NCBI GenBank assembly: GCA_018267285.1
Contig: JAFDYU010000019.1
Location: 85,959-149,958 of the forward strand
Length of the DNA stretch: 64,000 nucleotides
DNA from: Bacteroidota bacterium
GTDB taxonomy: Bacteria; Bacteroidota; Bacteroidia; Cytophagales; Cyclobacteriaceae
Direction: 5' to 3'
The position numbers and the translations under genes are program-made. Under the pieces are notes generated by a model, which was given only the letters and a program-made list of their open reading frames with translations, made no database searches and was not told the DNA's origin. This document shows, piece after piece, positions 1 through 8,444 of this stretch (the first letter of the stretch is position 1; each line of letters starts with the position of its first letter).

Positions 1-107
1 CAACGATACCCAACAAAAGTGTCTTGCCAATTTTATGGTGTTCTAAATAATTCAGTATTCCCGGAAGGGAAAGTGAGATTAAGGCCTCGCATAGAATTAC
101 ATAAATT
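1..107. other. window edge, no gene called
   Basis: These bases lie downstream of the membrane protease gene. The minus strand is open in one frame from just after the protease stop to the window edge, but I see no ATG, GTG or TTG start near its beginning, so I do not call a gene. It could be the start of a gene with an unusual start codon, or plain intergenic DNA. Confidence 0.4.
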
Positions 108-1337
108 TTAAGTAAGTGCTTTTAATCGGGAGAGCAAAGGCGGATGTGAGTAATGAAAGAAAACGTACCAAGGATGAGGGAATAAATTGCTGAGCGAATC
201 TACCGAAAGCTTTTTCAGCGCAGCAGAAAGTGCCTGCCCGTTGTAATTTCCTTTTGCATAGGCATCGGCTTCAAACTCATTTTTTCGGCTTAACAGATTC
301 ATCAAAAGGCCGGTTACACCGGAGATGGGAGAGTAGAGAATGCCAAAGACGAGCAGGTTTAAATGGATGGCCTGCACGCTGCCCCCCAGCGCTAAAGATA
401 GATTTTGATTGTAGATCAGCAAAGACAAAATGAACAGTGTAAAGAAAATTTGAATAACCGAAATAAGATAGCTCCACACGATATGTTTTTTCTTAAAATG
501 CCCGACTTCGTGAGCCAGCACCGCCACCAACTCCGGAGTGGTGTGGTTTTCAATCAGCGTATCGTATAAAACAATTTTCTTTTTTTTGCCGATACCCGAA
601 AAAAATGCATTGGCTTTTTTCGACCGCTTAGAACCATCCATTACAAAAATATTGTCGAGTGGAAAATTCACTTTACGTGCAAAAGCTTCAATTTCGTTTT
701 TGAGTTCACCCTCGTGCAGGGGCGTGAGTTTATTAAAAAGCGGCAAGATCAGTGTGGCGTAGAACATATTCATGAGCAGCACAAACCCTGCCGTAACCAA
801 GCCAAACCAAACCCAAAACAGGGGGCCGATTTGGTTCACCAGAAAGATGAGCAAACACAACAACGCACCGCCAATAATTGCACCCATTACATAACCTTTG
901 ATTTTGTCCATGAAAAAAGTTTTCAATGTGGTTTTGTTGAAACCGAATCGTTCTTCAATTACAAACGTGGAGTACAGTTGAAAAGGAAGATTTAGGAGGT
1001 CTGATGCAAATAGAATTAATCCAAAAAAAGCCAACGCCAGCACAGCCGCATTTGAAACCAACGGGCGAATGAGTTGATCTACCCAGCCGAATCCACCCAA
1101 GAGCAACATTAGAAATGTGGCGATAAAACCTAAGCCGTTTGTTAAAAAGGAGAACCTGGTTTGTGTGTGCAAGTATTCCATCGAACGTTGGTATTTTTCG
1201 GGGTCGTAGAAATCGGCAACTTCACCGGGTATTTCTTTTTTAAAAGCTTTAAGATTAATAAAATCAAGCACCTCATTGAATAAATAAGAAACAACGGTAA
1301 TGCCGATTATGATGATGAGAATGGTTTGGGGTGTCAT
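108..1337 (-). CDS. M48 family (Ste24/CAAX-type) membrane zinc metalloprotease
   Basis: Integral membrane zinc protease of the Ste24/CAAX prenyl protease 1 type, 409 aa. The zinc motif HEVGH is at residues 276-280 and the downstream EFEAD motif near 354-358 supplies the third ligand, as in Ste24. Several hydrophobic segments lie before and after the motif (about 5-22, 65-83, 97-115, 150-195, 288-310, 325-348), matching the multi-spanning family fold. Length is close to the family norm of about 410-430 aa. Bacteria mostly lack prenylated CAAX proteins, so the likely role is membrane protein quality control (inference). It sits 20 bp downstream of argH on the same strand and may be read through from the arginine operon, with no functional link evident. 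Confidence 0.9.
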   Translation of the reverse strand: MTPQTILIIIIGITVVSYLFNEVLDFINLKAFKKEIPGEVADFYDPEKYQRSMEYLHTQTRFSFLTNGLGFIATFLMLLLGGFGWVDQLIRPLVSNAAVLALAFFGLILFASDLLNLPFQLYSTFVIEERFGFNKTTLKTFFMDKIKGYVMGAIIGGALLCLLIFLVNQIGPLFWVWFGLVTAGFVLLMNMFYATLILPLFNKLTPLHEGELKNEIEAFARKVNFPLDNIFVMDGSKRSKKANAFFSGIGKKKKIVLYDTLIENHTTPELVAVLAHEVGHFKKKHIVWSYLISVIQIFFTLFILSLLIYNQNLSLALGGSVQAIHLNLLVFGILYSPISGVTGLLMNLLSRKNEFEADAYAKGNYNGQALSAALKKLSVDSLSNLFPHPWYVFFHYSHPPLLSRLKALT

Positions 1338-1357
1338 TTTATTGATTAAAAAAAATA

Positions 1358-2692
1358 TTAACGTTTGGTTAATTTTTCGATGGCACGATTAGCACTATCA
1401 AAATAAAAAGACTCTACCGTCTTTTGAAAGTTATCGACAATTTCATCGTTACAAAGATTGCCAATGCTCCCTTCGTGGGTATGATGAATTTCCGTTGAAT
1501 AGGTAAAGTTACCCTGTTCAATAGCAAGCCCTATTTTTTTGTACGCATCGCGAAAAGGCATTCCACCCAGCACGAGCTTGTTCACTTCTTCCACGCTGAA
1601 CAAAAATTTATATTTTTCGTCTTCAAGCAAGTGGTCTTTTATTTTAATGTTAGACAACATCAGCGAAGCCATTTTTAAGCAACTTGTTAATGTGGCGAAG
1701 GCAGGAAAAATTTTTTCTTTCAATAATTGAAAATCGCGGTGGTAGCCCGAAGGTAAATTGCCGATGAGCAACGTAATTTCACCCGGCAGAGACTGAAGCG
1801 TATTGCATTTTGCACGGATCAGTTCAAATACATCAGGGTTTTTTTTGTGCGGCATAATGCTGCTGCCCGTAGTCAATTCATCGGGGAAAGAAATGAAATT
1901 GAAATTCTGATTTAAGAAAAGACAAACATCCATCGAAAGTTTGGACAGCGTGGCGGCCACATTCGCGATTGCCTGCGCAACTATTTTTTCTGTTTTTCCT
2001 CTGCCCATCTGCGCATAAACCACATTGTAGTTCAAGTCTTCAAAGCCGAGCAGCTCGGTGGTCATTTTGCGGTTGATGGGGAAAGAAGACCCATAGCCTG
2101 CTGCTGAGCCAAGTGGATTTTTGTTTACCACACGATAGGCCGCCTGAAGGGTTATCAAATCATCGGCCAGGCTTTCGGCATACGCGCCAAACCACAGACC
2201 AAACGAAGAGGGCATGGCAAGCTGCAAATGGGTATAGCCGGGCAGAAGCTTCTCTTTGTTTTCGTTGCTTTTTAAAATCAGCAGATCAAAAAACGATTTT
2301 ATGGCAGAGGTGAGATTTTGAATTTCATGGCGAAGGAATAGTTTGATATCCACCAGCACCTGATCGTTCCGGCTTCGGCCACTGTGTATTTTTTTTCCGG
2401 TGTCGCCAAGTTTTCGGGTCAGCAGCAATTCCACCTGCGAGTGAATGTCTTCCACTCCATCCTCGATTTTAAAATTTCCGGATTCGATTTCCCGATAAAT
2501 GTTTTTCAGCTCGGTACGTAAAACAGTGAAGTCCTCTTGGCTCATTAGGTTGATGGAGCTAAGCATTTGAATGTGCGCCAGCGAACCGAGTACATCGAAG
2601 CGTGCGAGGTGCAAATCCATTTCGAGATCGTTGCCCACCGTAAACTCACTAACCTCTGCCGAGGCGTCTTTGTTTTTTTGCCAGAGTTTCAT
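1358..2692 (-). CDS. argH: argininosuccinate lyase
   Basis: Last step of arginine synthesis: cleaves argininosuccinate to arginine and fumarate. The 444-aa protein carries the fumarase/lyase superfamily signature GSSIMPHKKNPD at residues 276-287, with catalytic Ser278. Other conserved blocks are SGRSRNDQ (104-111) and GYTHLQ (152-157, with His155 the likely base). Length matches the family (about 450-460 aa). It is the most distal arg gene of the operon, and its ATG overlaps the stop of the deacylase gene by 4 nt, implying translational coupling. Confidence 0.95.
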   Translation of the reverse strand: MKLWQKNKDASAEVSEFTVGNDLEMDLHLARFDVLGSLAHIQMLSSINLMSQEDFTVLRTELKNIYREIESGNFKIEDGVEDIHSQVELLLTRKLGDTGKKIHSGRSRNDQVLVDIKLFLRHEIQNLTSAIKSFFDLLILKSNENKEKLLPGYTHLQLAMPSSFGLWFGAYAESLADDLITLQAAYRVVNKNPLGSAAGYGSSFPINRKMTTELLGFEDLNYNVVYAQMGRGKTEKIVAQAIANVAATLSKLSMDVCLFLNQNFNFISFPDELTTGSSIMPHKKNPDVFELIRAKCNTLQSLPGEITLLIGNLPSGYHRDFQLLKEKIFPAFATLTSCLKMASLMLSNIKIKDHLLEDEKYKFLFSVEEVNKLVLGGMPFRDAYKKIGLAIEQGNFTYSTEIHHTHEGSIGNLCNDEIVDNFQKTVESFYFDSANRAIEKLTKR

Positions 2693-3744
2693 AAACCTTC
2701 AATCAAGCGAATATACAATTCAATTCCCTTTTCAATTTCGCTGATGAAAATAAATTCATCTGCGCTGTGCGAGCGGGCCGAATCGCCCGGACCTATTTTT
2801 ACCGAGGGCACCGGTATCAAGGCCTGATCGGAAGTGGTGGGCGAGCCGTACTGAGGCAGTGCTAATTTTTTTCCGGCCTTTACAAGCGGATGGCTTGCTT
2901 CGATGCCCGATGGACGAAGCCGCAGCGAACGCGGTGTTACTTCGCATTTCACGTTTTGCTTTACTTCGCTAAGCACGTCTTCGAGCGAATACGCATCGGT
3001 TACCCGGCAGTCAACCGTAAATTTGCATTCGGGAGGAACCTGGTTGTGTGCTTGCCCGGCATGAACTACAGTTACATTCATTTTCGTTCTCCCCAATACG
3101 GGAGACACTTTGGAAAATTGATGAGAACGGAACCATTCCATATCGCGCATTGCCTCGTAGATGGCGTTCACCCCTTCTTCGCGCGCTGCGTGGCCGGCCT
3201 TTCCGCTGGCCACACAATCGAGAACCAATAATCCTTTTTCGGCAACAGCCATTTCCATTTTTGTAGGCTCTCCAACAATGGCACAATCAATTTTTGGAAG
3301 ATCGTTCCAGATCAACTCAATTCCGCCTGTACCAGAAATTTCTTCTTCGGCTGTGGCAGCCACGATGATATTGTAATTGAGATTTTGTTTTTCGTAAAAA
3401 TAAAAATAGGTGAGGAGTAGGGCCACCAACGGGCCACCCGCATCGTTGCTTCCGAGCCCGAATAATTTTCCATCGATAATATCTGCGGAATAGGGATCGC
3501 GCGTATAGGCCGGATTTGGCCGCACGGTGTCGTGATGCGAATTTAAAAGAAGCGTTGGCTTTGCCGGATTAAAAAATTTATTTATAGACCACACATTGTT
3601 GCCTTTGCGCTTACTTTCCATGCCGTGGTGTTTGAAGAAAATTTCTAACAACGCGGCTGTCTTATCTTCTTCTTTGCTGAAAGAAGGAATGGTTATGAGT
3701 TGCTGAAGCAATTCAATGGCTATATGGCCGAGGTGCTCTTTCAT
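2689..3744 (-). CDS. M20 family N-acyl-ornithine/citrulline deacylase (ArgE-type)
   Basis: Zinc-dependent M20 deacylase of the ArgE/DapE kind, 351 aa. Visible metal ligands are H70-x-D72, D101 in the SNDAGG block, E134/E135 in AEEE, E159 in VGEPT, and a His near the C-terminus (SHSADE). In arginine operons with an acylornithine carbamoyltransferase, this enzyme usually removes the acetyl or succinyl group from N-acylcitrulline rather than N-acylornithine. That fits here because the carbamoyltransferase gene is in the same operon and argJ is absent (inference). It overlaps argB upstream and argH downstream by 4 nt each. Confidence 0.87.
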   Translation of the reverse strand: MKEHLGHIAIELLQQLITIPSFSKEEDKTAALLEIFFKHHGMESKRKGNNVWSINKFFNPAKPTLLLNSHHDTVRPNPAYTRDPYSADIIDGKLFGLGSNDAGGPLVALLLTYFYFYEKQNLNYNIIVAATAEEEISGTGGIELIWNDLPKIDCAIVGEPTKMEMAVAEKGLLVLDCVASGKAGHAAREEGVNAIYEAMRDMEWFRSHQFSKVSPVLGRTKMNVTVVHAGQAHNQVPPECKFTVDCRVTDAYSLEDVLSEVKQNVKCEVTPRSLRLRPSGIEASHPLVKAGKKLALPQYGSPTTSDQALIPVPSVKIGPGDSARSHSADEFIFISEIEKGIELYIRLIEGL

Positions 3745-4532
3745 TGAAGTGTGATTAAAGTGCCTTGAGTGGTATAGCCTGTGTTGGTGAGCAGGTGTGT
3801 ATGGCTGCCAATCAACACTTCTTTAACCCCAGAGCGGATGGCGCTGAACGCATTTTCCAACTTGGGCAGAATTCCGTCATGCAATGCGCCTTCGCTCAAA
3901 AGTTTATTGTACAGGGCCTGGTTCAGGTTGGTGATGACGGAGTTCTCATCGGATATATTTCTTAGCACACCCGGTTTTTCAAAACAGAAAATTAAGCGGG
4001 TATCGAAGTGCTTGCTCAGGGCGATGGCGAGCACCGATGCAATGGTATCGGCATTGGTGTTGAGCATTTCGCCCTGCGCATGTGTAAGCGGTGCAAAAAC
4101 AGGAACTACATTTTGTTTTAAAAGAAAATAAAGGAACGATGAATTGATATTTTCGGGTGCGATGTCGCCCACAAACCCATAATCAATTTTGCCCACTTCT
4201 CTTTTTACGGCTTTAATGAGATTGCCATCGGCACCAGTCACTCCAATGGCATTGCAGTGCAAGAATTGTAAGTGCGCGGTAATCTGCTTGTTGATGAGCC
4301 CGCCATAAACCATGGTTACGAGGTCTCGAGTTGGCTTATCGGTTATCCTGCGCCCATCAACATATTTCGATTCGATGCCGAGTTTATCTCCGATAGCCGT
4401 AGCGATTTTGCCACCGCCATGAATTAATATTTTTGGAGATTGGATGGAGGCAAAATCGTTTAGGAATTTCCCCAACGACTTTTCATCGTCCAACACATTG
4501 CCGCCAATTTTTATGATGTACAGTTTATTCAT
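3741..4532 (-). CDS. argB: acetylglutamate kinase
   Basis: Phosphorylates N-acyl-L-glutamate at the gamma carboxylate, the second step of ornithine synthesis. The 263-aa sequence has the amino-acid kinase N-terminal KIGGNVLDD block (residues 8-16), the IHGGGKIA nucleotide/phosphate loop near 38-45, and a GADGNLIKA stretch near 120, all typical of ArgB. Length matches the short form, which lacks the N-terminal helix of arginine-inhibited enzymes, so direct arginine feedback is less likely (inference). Some Bacteroidota use succinyl rather than acetyl intermediates, and the sequence alone does not settle which is used here. Confidence 0.92.
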   Translation of the reverse strand: MNKLYIIKIGGNVLDDEKSLGKFLNDFASIQSPKILIHGGGKIATAIGDKLGIESKYVDGRRITDKPTRDLVTMVYGGLINKQITAHLQFLHCNAIGVTGADGNLIKAVKREVGKIDYGFVGDIAPENINSSFLYFLLKQNVVPVFAPLTHAQGEMLNTNADTIASVLAIALSKHFDTRLIFCFEKPGVLRNISDENSVITNLNQALYNKLLSEGALHDGILPKLENAFSAIRSGVKEVLIGSHTHLLTNTGYTTQGTLITLQ

Positions 4533-4555
4533 TACGCTTGATAACTAAGATTATT

Positions 4556-5512
4556 TTACTTCAACTCTTTTATTATTTCTTGCAAAACCGATTGAGCTGC
4601 CCACACCCGGTTGCCGGCTTGCTGTGTAACTAAACTTTGCGCACCATCGAGCACTTCATTGCTTAGTTCGATATTTCTTCGCACGGGCAGACAGTGCATT
4701 ATTTTTGCCTTTCTGGTTTCTTCTAATTTTGTTTGGGTCAACATCCAGTTCGGATCGCTGGTGTAAACTTTTCCGTAATCGTGGTAAGCACTCCAGTTTT
4801 TTACATACACAAAATCCGCATCTTTTAGTGCTTCTTTTTGATCGTATAAAATAGCAGCACCATCGGTAAATTGTTTGTCGAGTTCATAATTCTCGGGATG
4901 TGTAATTACAAACTCGGCCTGCCCCCAGGCATTGATCCATTGGGCAAAGCTGTTGGCCACACATTGAGGCAATGCTTTAACGTGCGGTGCCCAGGTTAAA
5001 ACTATTTTTGGTTTTCTTTTTTCCAGAAATGTTTCGGTGATGGTAATGAGGTCGGCTAGACTTTGTAGCGGATGAAGCGTAGCGCTTTCGAGGCTCACCA
5101 CGGGCAGCCCGGAATATTTGATAAACTGCTGAAGGAAAAACTCACAGTAATCTTTGGCTTTGTCGTGCAGAGAAGGGAACGTGCGGATGCCAAGTATATC
5201 AAAATATTTTCCGAGCACGGGTGCAGCGTCTTTCACGTGCTCCACTGAAGTGCCGCTCATTATTACTTCCTCTTCAAACTCAAGAGCCCACCCTTCGCTA
5301 CCCACGTTAAAGACGATTACTTCCATACCCAGATTTTTTGCAGCGAGTTGCGTGCTGATGCGCGTGCGCAAGCTTGGATTTAAAAAAAGTAAGCCCATCG
5401 TTTTATTTGCCCCTAGATGTTTGTCTTTAAATGGGTTTGCTTTGTAGGCCAACGCTTTTTCTATCAAGTCCGGGATGGAAGGAACATCAAATACAGAAGT
5501 AAATTTTTTCAT
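4556..5512 (-). CDS. argF': N-acylornithine carbamoyltransferase (acetyl- or succinyl-)
   Basis: Transfers a carbamoyl group to the acylated ornithine. The start is taken as the ATG at 5512 (MKKFTS), which overlaps the argD stop as ATGA; a GTG 12 nt upstream is the alternative. The carbamoyl-phosphate site appears as NPSLRTR (not the STRTR of plain OTCase), with HPLQSLAD in mid-protein and HCLPVRRN near the C-terminus. These features and the 318-aa length fit the acetyl/succinyl-ornithine transcarbamylase branch. Acetyl versus succinyl preference is known to depend on one residue in the loop before EHVKD; here that loop reads GTSVEHVKD, which I cannot assign with certainty. Confidence 0.88.
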   Translation of the reverse strand: MKKFTSVFDVPSIPDLIEKALAYKANPFKDKHLGANKTMGLLFLNPSLRTRISTQLAAKNLGMEVIVFNVGSEGWALEFEEEVIMSGTSVEHVKDAAPVLGKYFDILGIRTFPSLHDKAKDYCEFFLQQFIKYSGLPVVSLESATLHPLQSLADLITITETFLEKRKPKIVLTWAPHVKALPQCVANSFAQWINAWGQAEFVITHPENYELDKQFTDGAAILYDQKEALKDADFVYVKNWSAYHDYGKVYTSDPNWMLTQTKLEETRKAKIMHCLPVRRNIELSNEVLDGAQSLVTQQAGNRVWAAQSVLQEIIKELK

Positions 5513-6645
5513 ACGTGTGCCCACTTATTAAATTCGACCGATAACGCCTCGATTAGAATTTCGACTTCCGATTTTTTTAAAGCAAGCGAAGGTAGCAATC
5601 GCACGGTGTTTGGTTTGGCTTCACCGGTAAAAATATGGTGTTTGAAAAGCAAATCTTTGCGTAAAGAAGTTTGCGACTCGGGCAAATCGAAACCGATCAT
5701 CAGCCCTGTGCCGCGCACATCTTTTACCATTTCAAATTTTTTCAATTCTGTTTTGCAAAAACTTCCTACAACAGATGCATTGGTCATCAGGTCTTCCTGT
5801 TCGATCACCTCCAGTACGGCAAGCGCTACCGCGCAAGCCAGATAATTTCCGCCAAAAGTAGTGCCGAGCATTCCGCTCCAGGGTTTTATTGCCGGGTGGA
5901 TCAGCACTCCGCCAATCGGGAAACCATTGCCCATGCCTTTGGCTGTTGTAATTAAATCGGGCTTTATGGCAGAATGCTGATGGGCGAAAAACTTGCCCGA
6001 ACGTCCGTAGCCCGATTGTATCTCATCGAGGATTAACAGTGCGCCAACTTGTTGGCATTTTTTCGAAAGCAATTCCAGAAAATCATTCGTAGCAACATGG
6101 ATTCCGCCTACGCCTTGAATTCCTTCCACAATTACCGCGGCCGCCTCCGAATCAATTTTTTCTTCTAATGGTTTTAACTCATTAAACGGCAAAAATTCTA
6201 TTTGGTGGCCGGCATTAAAAGGGGCAACGATTTTTGGGTTATCGGTGGCTGCCACCGCCCCCGATGTTCTTCCGTGAAACGCCCCGGTAAAGGCTATTAT
6301 TTTTTTTCTGCCGGTTACAAAGGAAGCGAGCTTCAATGCGTTTTCATTGGCCTCCGCGCCTGAATTGCACAAGAACATCTGATAGTTGGTGTAGTCCGAC
6401 ACGTGCCCTATTTTTTCGGCAAGCTGCTCTTGCAACGAATTTTTTACACTGTTGGAGTAAAAAGAAATTTTATGGAGCTGATCTTTCAGCCGATCAACGT
6501 AATGCGGATGATTGTGCCCAATCGAAATCACCGCATGGCCACCGTACAGATCTAAATATTTTTTTCCTTCCGTGTCCCACAGCCAGGAGCCTTCCGCTTT
6601 TACGGGCTCGATGGGGAAGAGCGGATAAACGTCAAAGAGTTTCAT
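5509..6645 (-). CDS. argD: acetylornithine aminotransferase
   Basis: Class III PLP aminotransferase converting N-acyl-glutamate semialdehyde to N-acylornithine. In the 378-aa protein, the PLP lysine is K236 in TTAKGMGNG. D207 in ILDEIQSGYGR contacts the pyridine nitrogen, and CNSGAEANENALK (93-105) binds the phosphate. Length and motifs match ArgD. The gene lies 8 bp after proC and overlaps the carbamoyltransferase start by 4 nt. A shared role in acetyl- and succinyl-ornithine chemistry is possible, as in enzymes of the AstC/ArgD group. Confidence 0.93.
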   Translation of the reverse strand: MKLFDVYPLFPIEPVKAEGSWLWDTEGKKYLDLYGGHAVISIGHNHPHYVDRLKDQLHKISFYSNSVKNSLQEQLAEKIGHVSDYTNYQMFLCNSGAEANENALKLASFVTGRKKIIAFTGAFHGRTSGAVAATDNPKIVAPFNAGHQIEFLPFNELKPLEEKIDSEAAAVIVEGIQGVGGIHVATNDFLELLSKKCQQVGALLILDEIQSGYGRSGKFFAHQHSAIKPDLITTAKGMGNGFPIGGVLIHPAIKPWSGMLGTTFGGNYLACAVALAVLEVIEQEDLMTNASVVGSFCKTELKKFEMVKDVRGTGLMIGFDLPESQTSLRKDLLFKHHIFTGEAKPNTVRLLPSLALKKSEVEILIEALSVEFNKWAHV

Positions 6646-6653
6646 TTCTGTCT

Positions 6654-7451
6654 TTACTTTTTTATTCCATTAATTTTTTCGAAAGAAGTCATGATCCCAC
6701 GTATCAAAGCCGAACTTAGCCCTTGATGTTCCATTTCGTTTAGCCCCGCAATGGTGCAGCCTTCGGGGGTTGTTACTTTATCGATTTCAAGTTCGGGGTG
6801 CGATTCGCTGGAGAGCAAAAGAGTGGCCGCGCCTTGAGCCGTTTGTGCCGCCATCAGTTGGGCTTCTTCGGCATCGAAGCCCATTTGAATTCCGCCCTGA
6901 GTAGCAGCGCGCACATAGCGCATAAAAAAAGCAATACCGCTGGCCGCAAGCACGGTGGCTGCTTTCATCAGGCGTTCTTCAATAATCAGCGTTGTGCCCA
7001 GGCCGTCAAAAAGTCTTTTTACATCAGCCAGTTGTTTAGCACTCGCGTCTTTTGAGCAGAGGCACGTCATCGATTGACCTATTGCAATCGCTGTGTTGGG
7101 CATGGCACGGATGATTGCGGTTTTCTTTTTCAGGTACGATGAAATTTCTTCGGTCGAAATTCCGGTGATGGTAGAAACCAAGACTTGCTTGCGGTGAACA
7201 GAAGAACCAACCTCTGACAAGACCGATGCAAGTTGCTTGGGCTGCACACAAAGAATAACCAATGAAGCGTTTTTTACTGCTTCGTTATTGTTGTTGTTCA
7301 TTCGAAACCCTTCTTTCTTCAAATGGTTTATCTTCGAAAGATTTCTGCGGGTGATTGTAATGTCTGTGGCTTTGGCAAGTTTAGATTTTACGAGGCCTAA
7401 TGCTATGGCACTGCCCAGATTGCCGCCACCGATAATGGTAATTTTTTTCAC
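6654..7451 (-). CDS. proC: pyrroline-5-carboxylate reductase
   Basis: Reduces pyrroline-5-carboxylate to proline with NAD(P)H. The 265-aa protein starts with the Rossmann loop IIGGGNLGSA (residues 6-15). It has the ProC blocks RAMPNTAIAIG near 114-124 and AASGIAFFM near 170, and the C-terminal TTPEGCTIAGLNEME region typical of the family. It lies inside the arginine operon, 1 bp from argC and 8 bp from argD. This suggests proline and arginine synthesis from glutamate are co-controlled here, though no proA or proB is in the window. Confidence 0.93.
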   Translation of the reverse strand: MKKITIIGGGNLGSAIALGLVKSKLAKATDITITRRNLSKINHLKKEGFRMNNNNNEAVKNASLVILCVQPKQLASVLSEVGSSVHRKQVLVSTITGISTEEISSYLKKKTAIIRAMPNTAIAIGQSMTCLCSKDASAKQLADVKRLFDGLGTTLIIEERLMKAATVLAASGIAFFMRYVRAATQGGIQMGFDAEEAQLMAAQTAQGAATLLLSSESHPELEIDKVTTPEGCTIAGLNEMEHQGLSSALIRGIMTSFEKINGIKK

Positions 7452-7452
7452 T

Positions 7453-8430
7453 TTAAAAACTTGTCGATTTTAATTTTAGTCCTGTTGTTTCTTCAAGGCC
7501 AAACATCAAATTCATATTTTGAACCGCTTGCCCGCTGGCGCCTTTCAATAAATTATCAAGGGCCGTGTGCACCACCAGTTTGTTGCCTTCTTTTTCAAGA
7601 TGCACCAGACATTTGTTGGTGTTTACTACTTGTTTGAGATCAATCGTAGAATCGGCCACGTGCGTAAAAGGATGTGTTGAATAGAAATCGCTATAGAGTT
7701 GGTTCAACTCCGAAAGCGATTTTTCCGATTCAACGATTGAACTCACAAAAATGCCCCGTGTAAAATCTCCGCGCCACGGAATAAAATTTACATCCGATTG
7801 GTAATTTGGCTGAAGCGATTTCAAGGTTTGACTTATTTCGCTTAGGTGCTGATGCTTCAAAGTTTTGTATGCAGAGATGTTGTTGGCACGCCATGAAAAG
7901 TGCGTAGTGTCTTGCAGTTTCTGCCCCGCACCAGTTGAGCCGGTAATGCCGGTTGCATAGACTTCGCCCAGTAGGCCGGCCTTAGCAAGTGGCAATAAGC
8001 CTAATTGAATGGTTGTGGCAAAGCAGCCCGGGTTGGCGATGTTGTCGGCCATTTTAATTTTATCGCGCTGAAGTTCGGGTAGGCCATAAACAAAATTTCT
8101 TCCGGTTATCGAATCACCTAAACGAAAATCATTTCCAAGGTCGATAATCTTCGTTGTTGAGCGAAAAGTATTTTCTGTTAAAAATTTTTTACTCTCCCCA
8201 TGGCTCATGCAGAGGAAGACCACATCAACCTCTTTATCGAATGAAGAGGTGAATTTCAGTACTGTATCGCCTTGCAAGTCGGTGTGGACTTCGTGTAGAA
8301 ATTTTCCTTCCTGGCTTCTGCTTTGTACAAAAGTTAATTCAACGTTGGGGTGATGCAACAGCAAACGAACCGTTTCGCCACCGGTATAACCGGCACCGCC
8401 AATAATCCCTGCTCTGATTTTGTTTGCCAT
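7453..8430 (-). CDS. argC: N-acetyl-gamma-glutamyl-phosphate reductase
   Basis: NADPH-dependent reduction of N-acyl-glutamyl phosphate to the semialdehyde. Of 325 aa, the N-terminus shows the dinucleotide loop GIIGGAGYTGGE (8-19), and the catalytic cysteine is C136 in ANPGCFATT. The SHGES segment near 76-80 and GSTGAGQ near 166 also match ArgC (type 1). Length is normal. It follows argG by 14 bp on the same strand. Confidence 0.95.
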   Translation of the reverse strand: MANKIRAGIIGGAGYTGGETVRLLLHHPNVELTFVQSRSQEGKFLHEVHTDLQGDTVLKFTSSFDKEVDVVFLCMSHGESKKFLTENTFRSTTKIIDLGNDFRLGDSITGRNFVYGLPELQRDKIKMADNIANPGCFATTIQLGLLPLAKAGLLGEVYATGITGSTGAGQKLQDTTHFSWRANNISAYKTLKHQHLSEISQTLKSLQPNYQSDVNFIPWRGDFTRGIFVSSIVESEKSLSELNQLYSDFYSTHPFTHVADSTIDLKQVVNTNKCLVHLEKEGNKLVVHTALDNLLKGASGQAVQNMNLMFGLEETTGLKLKSTSF

Positions 8431-8444
8431 AATTTTTATGGATG

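Noticed and set aside
1-107. truncated gene at the window start
   Set aside because: Open on the minus strand but without a usable start codon, and too short to judge.
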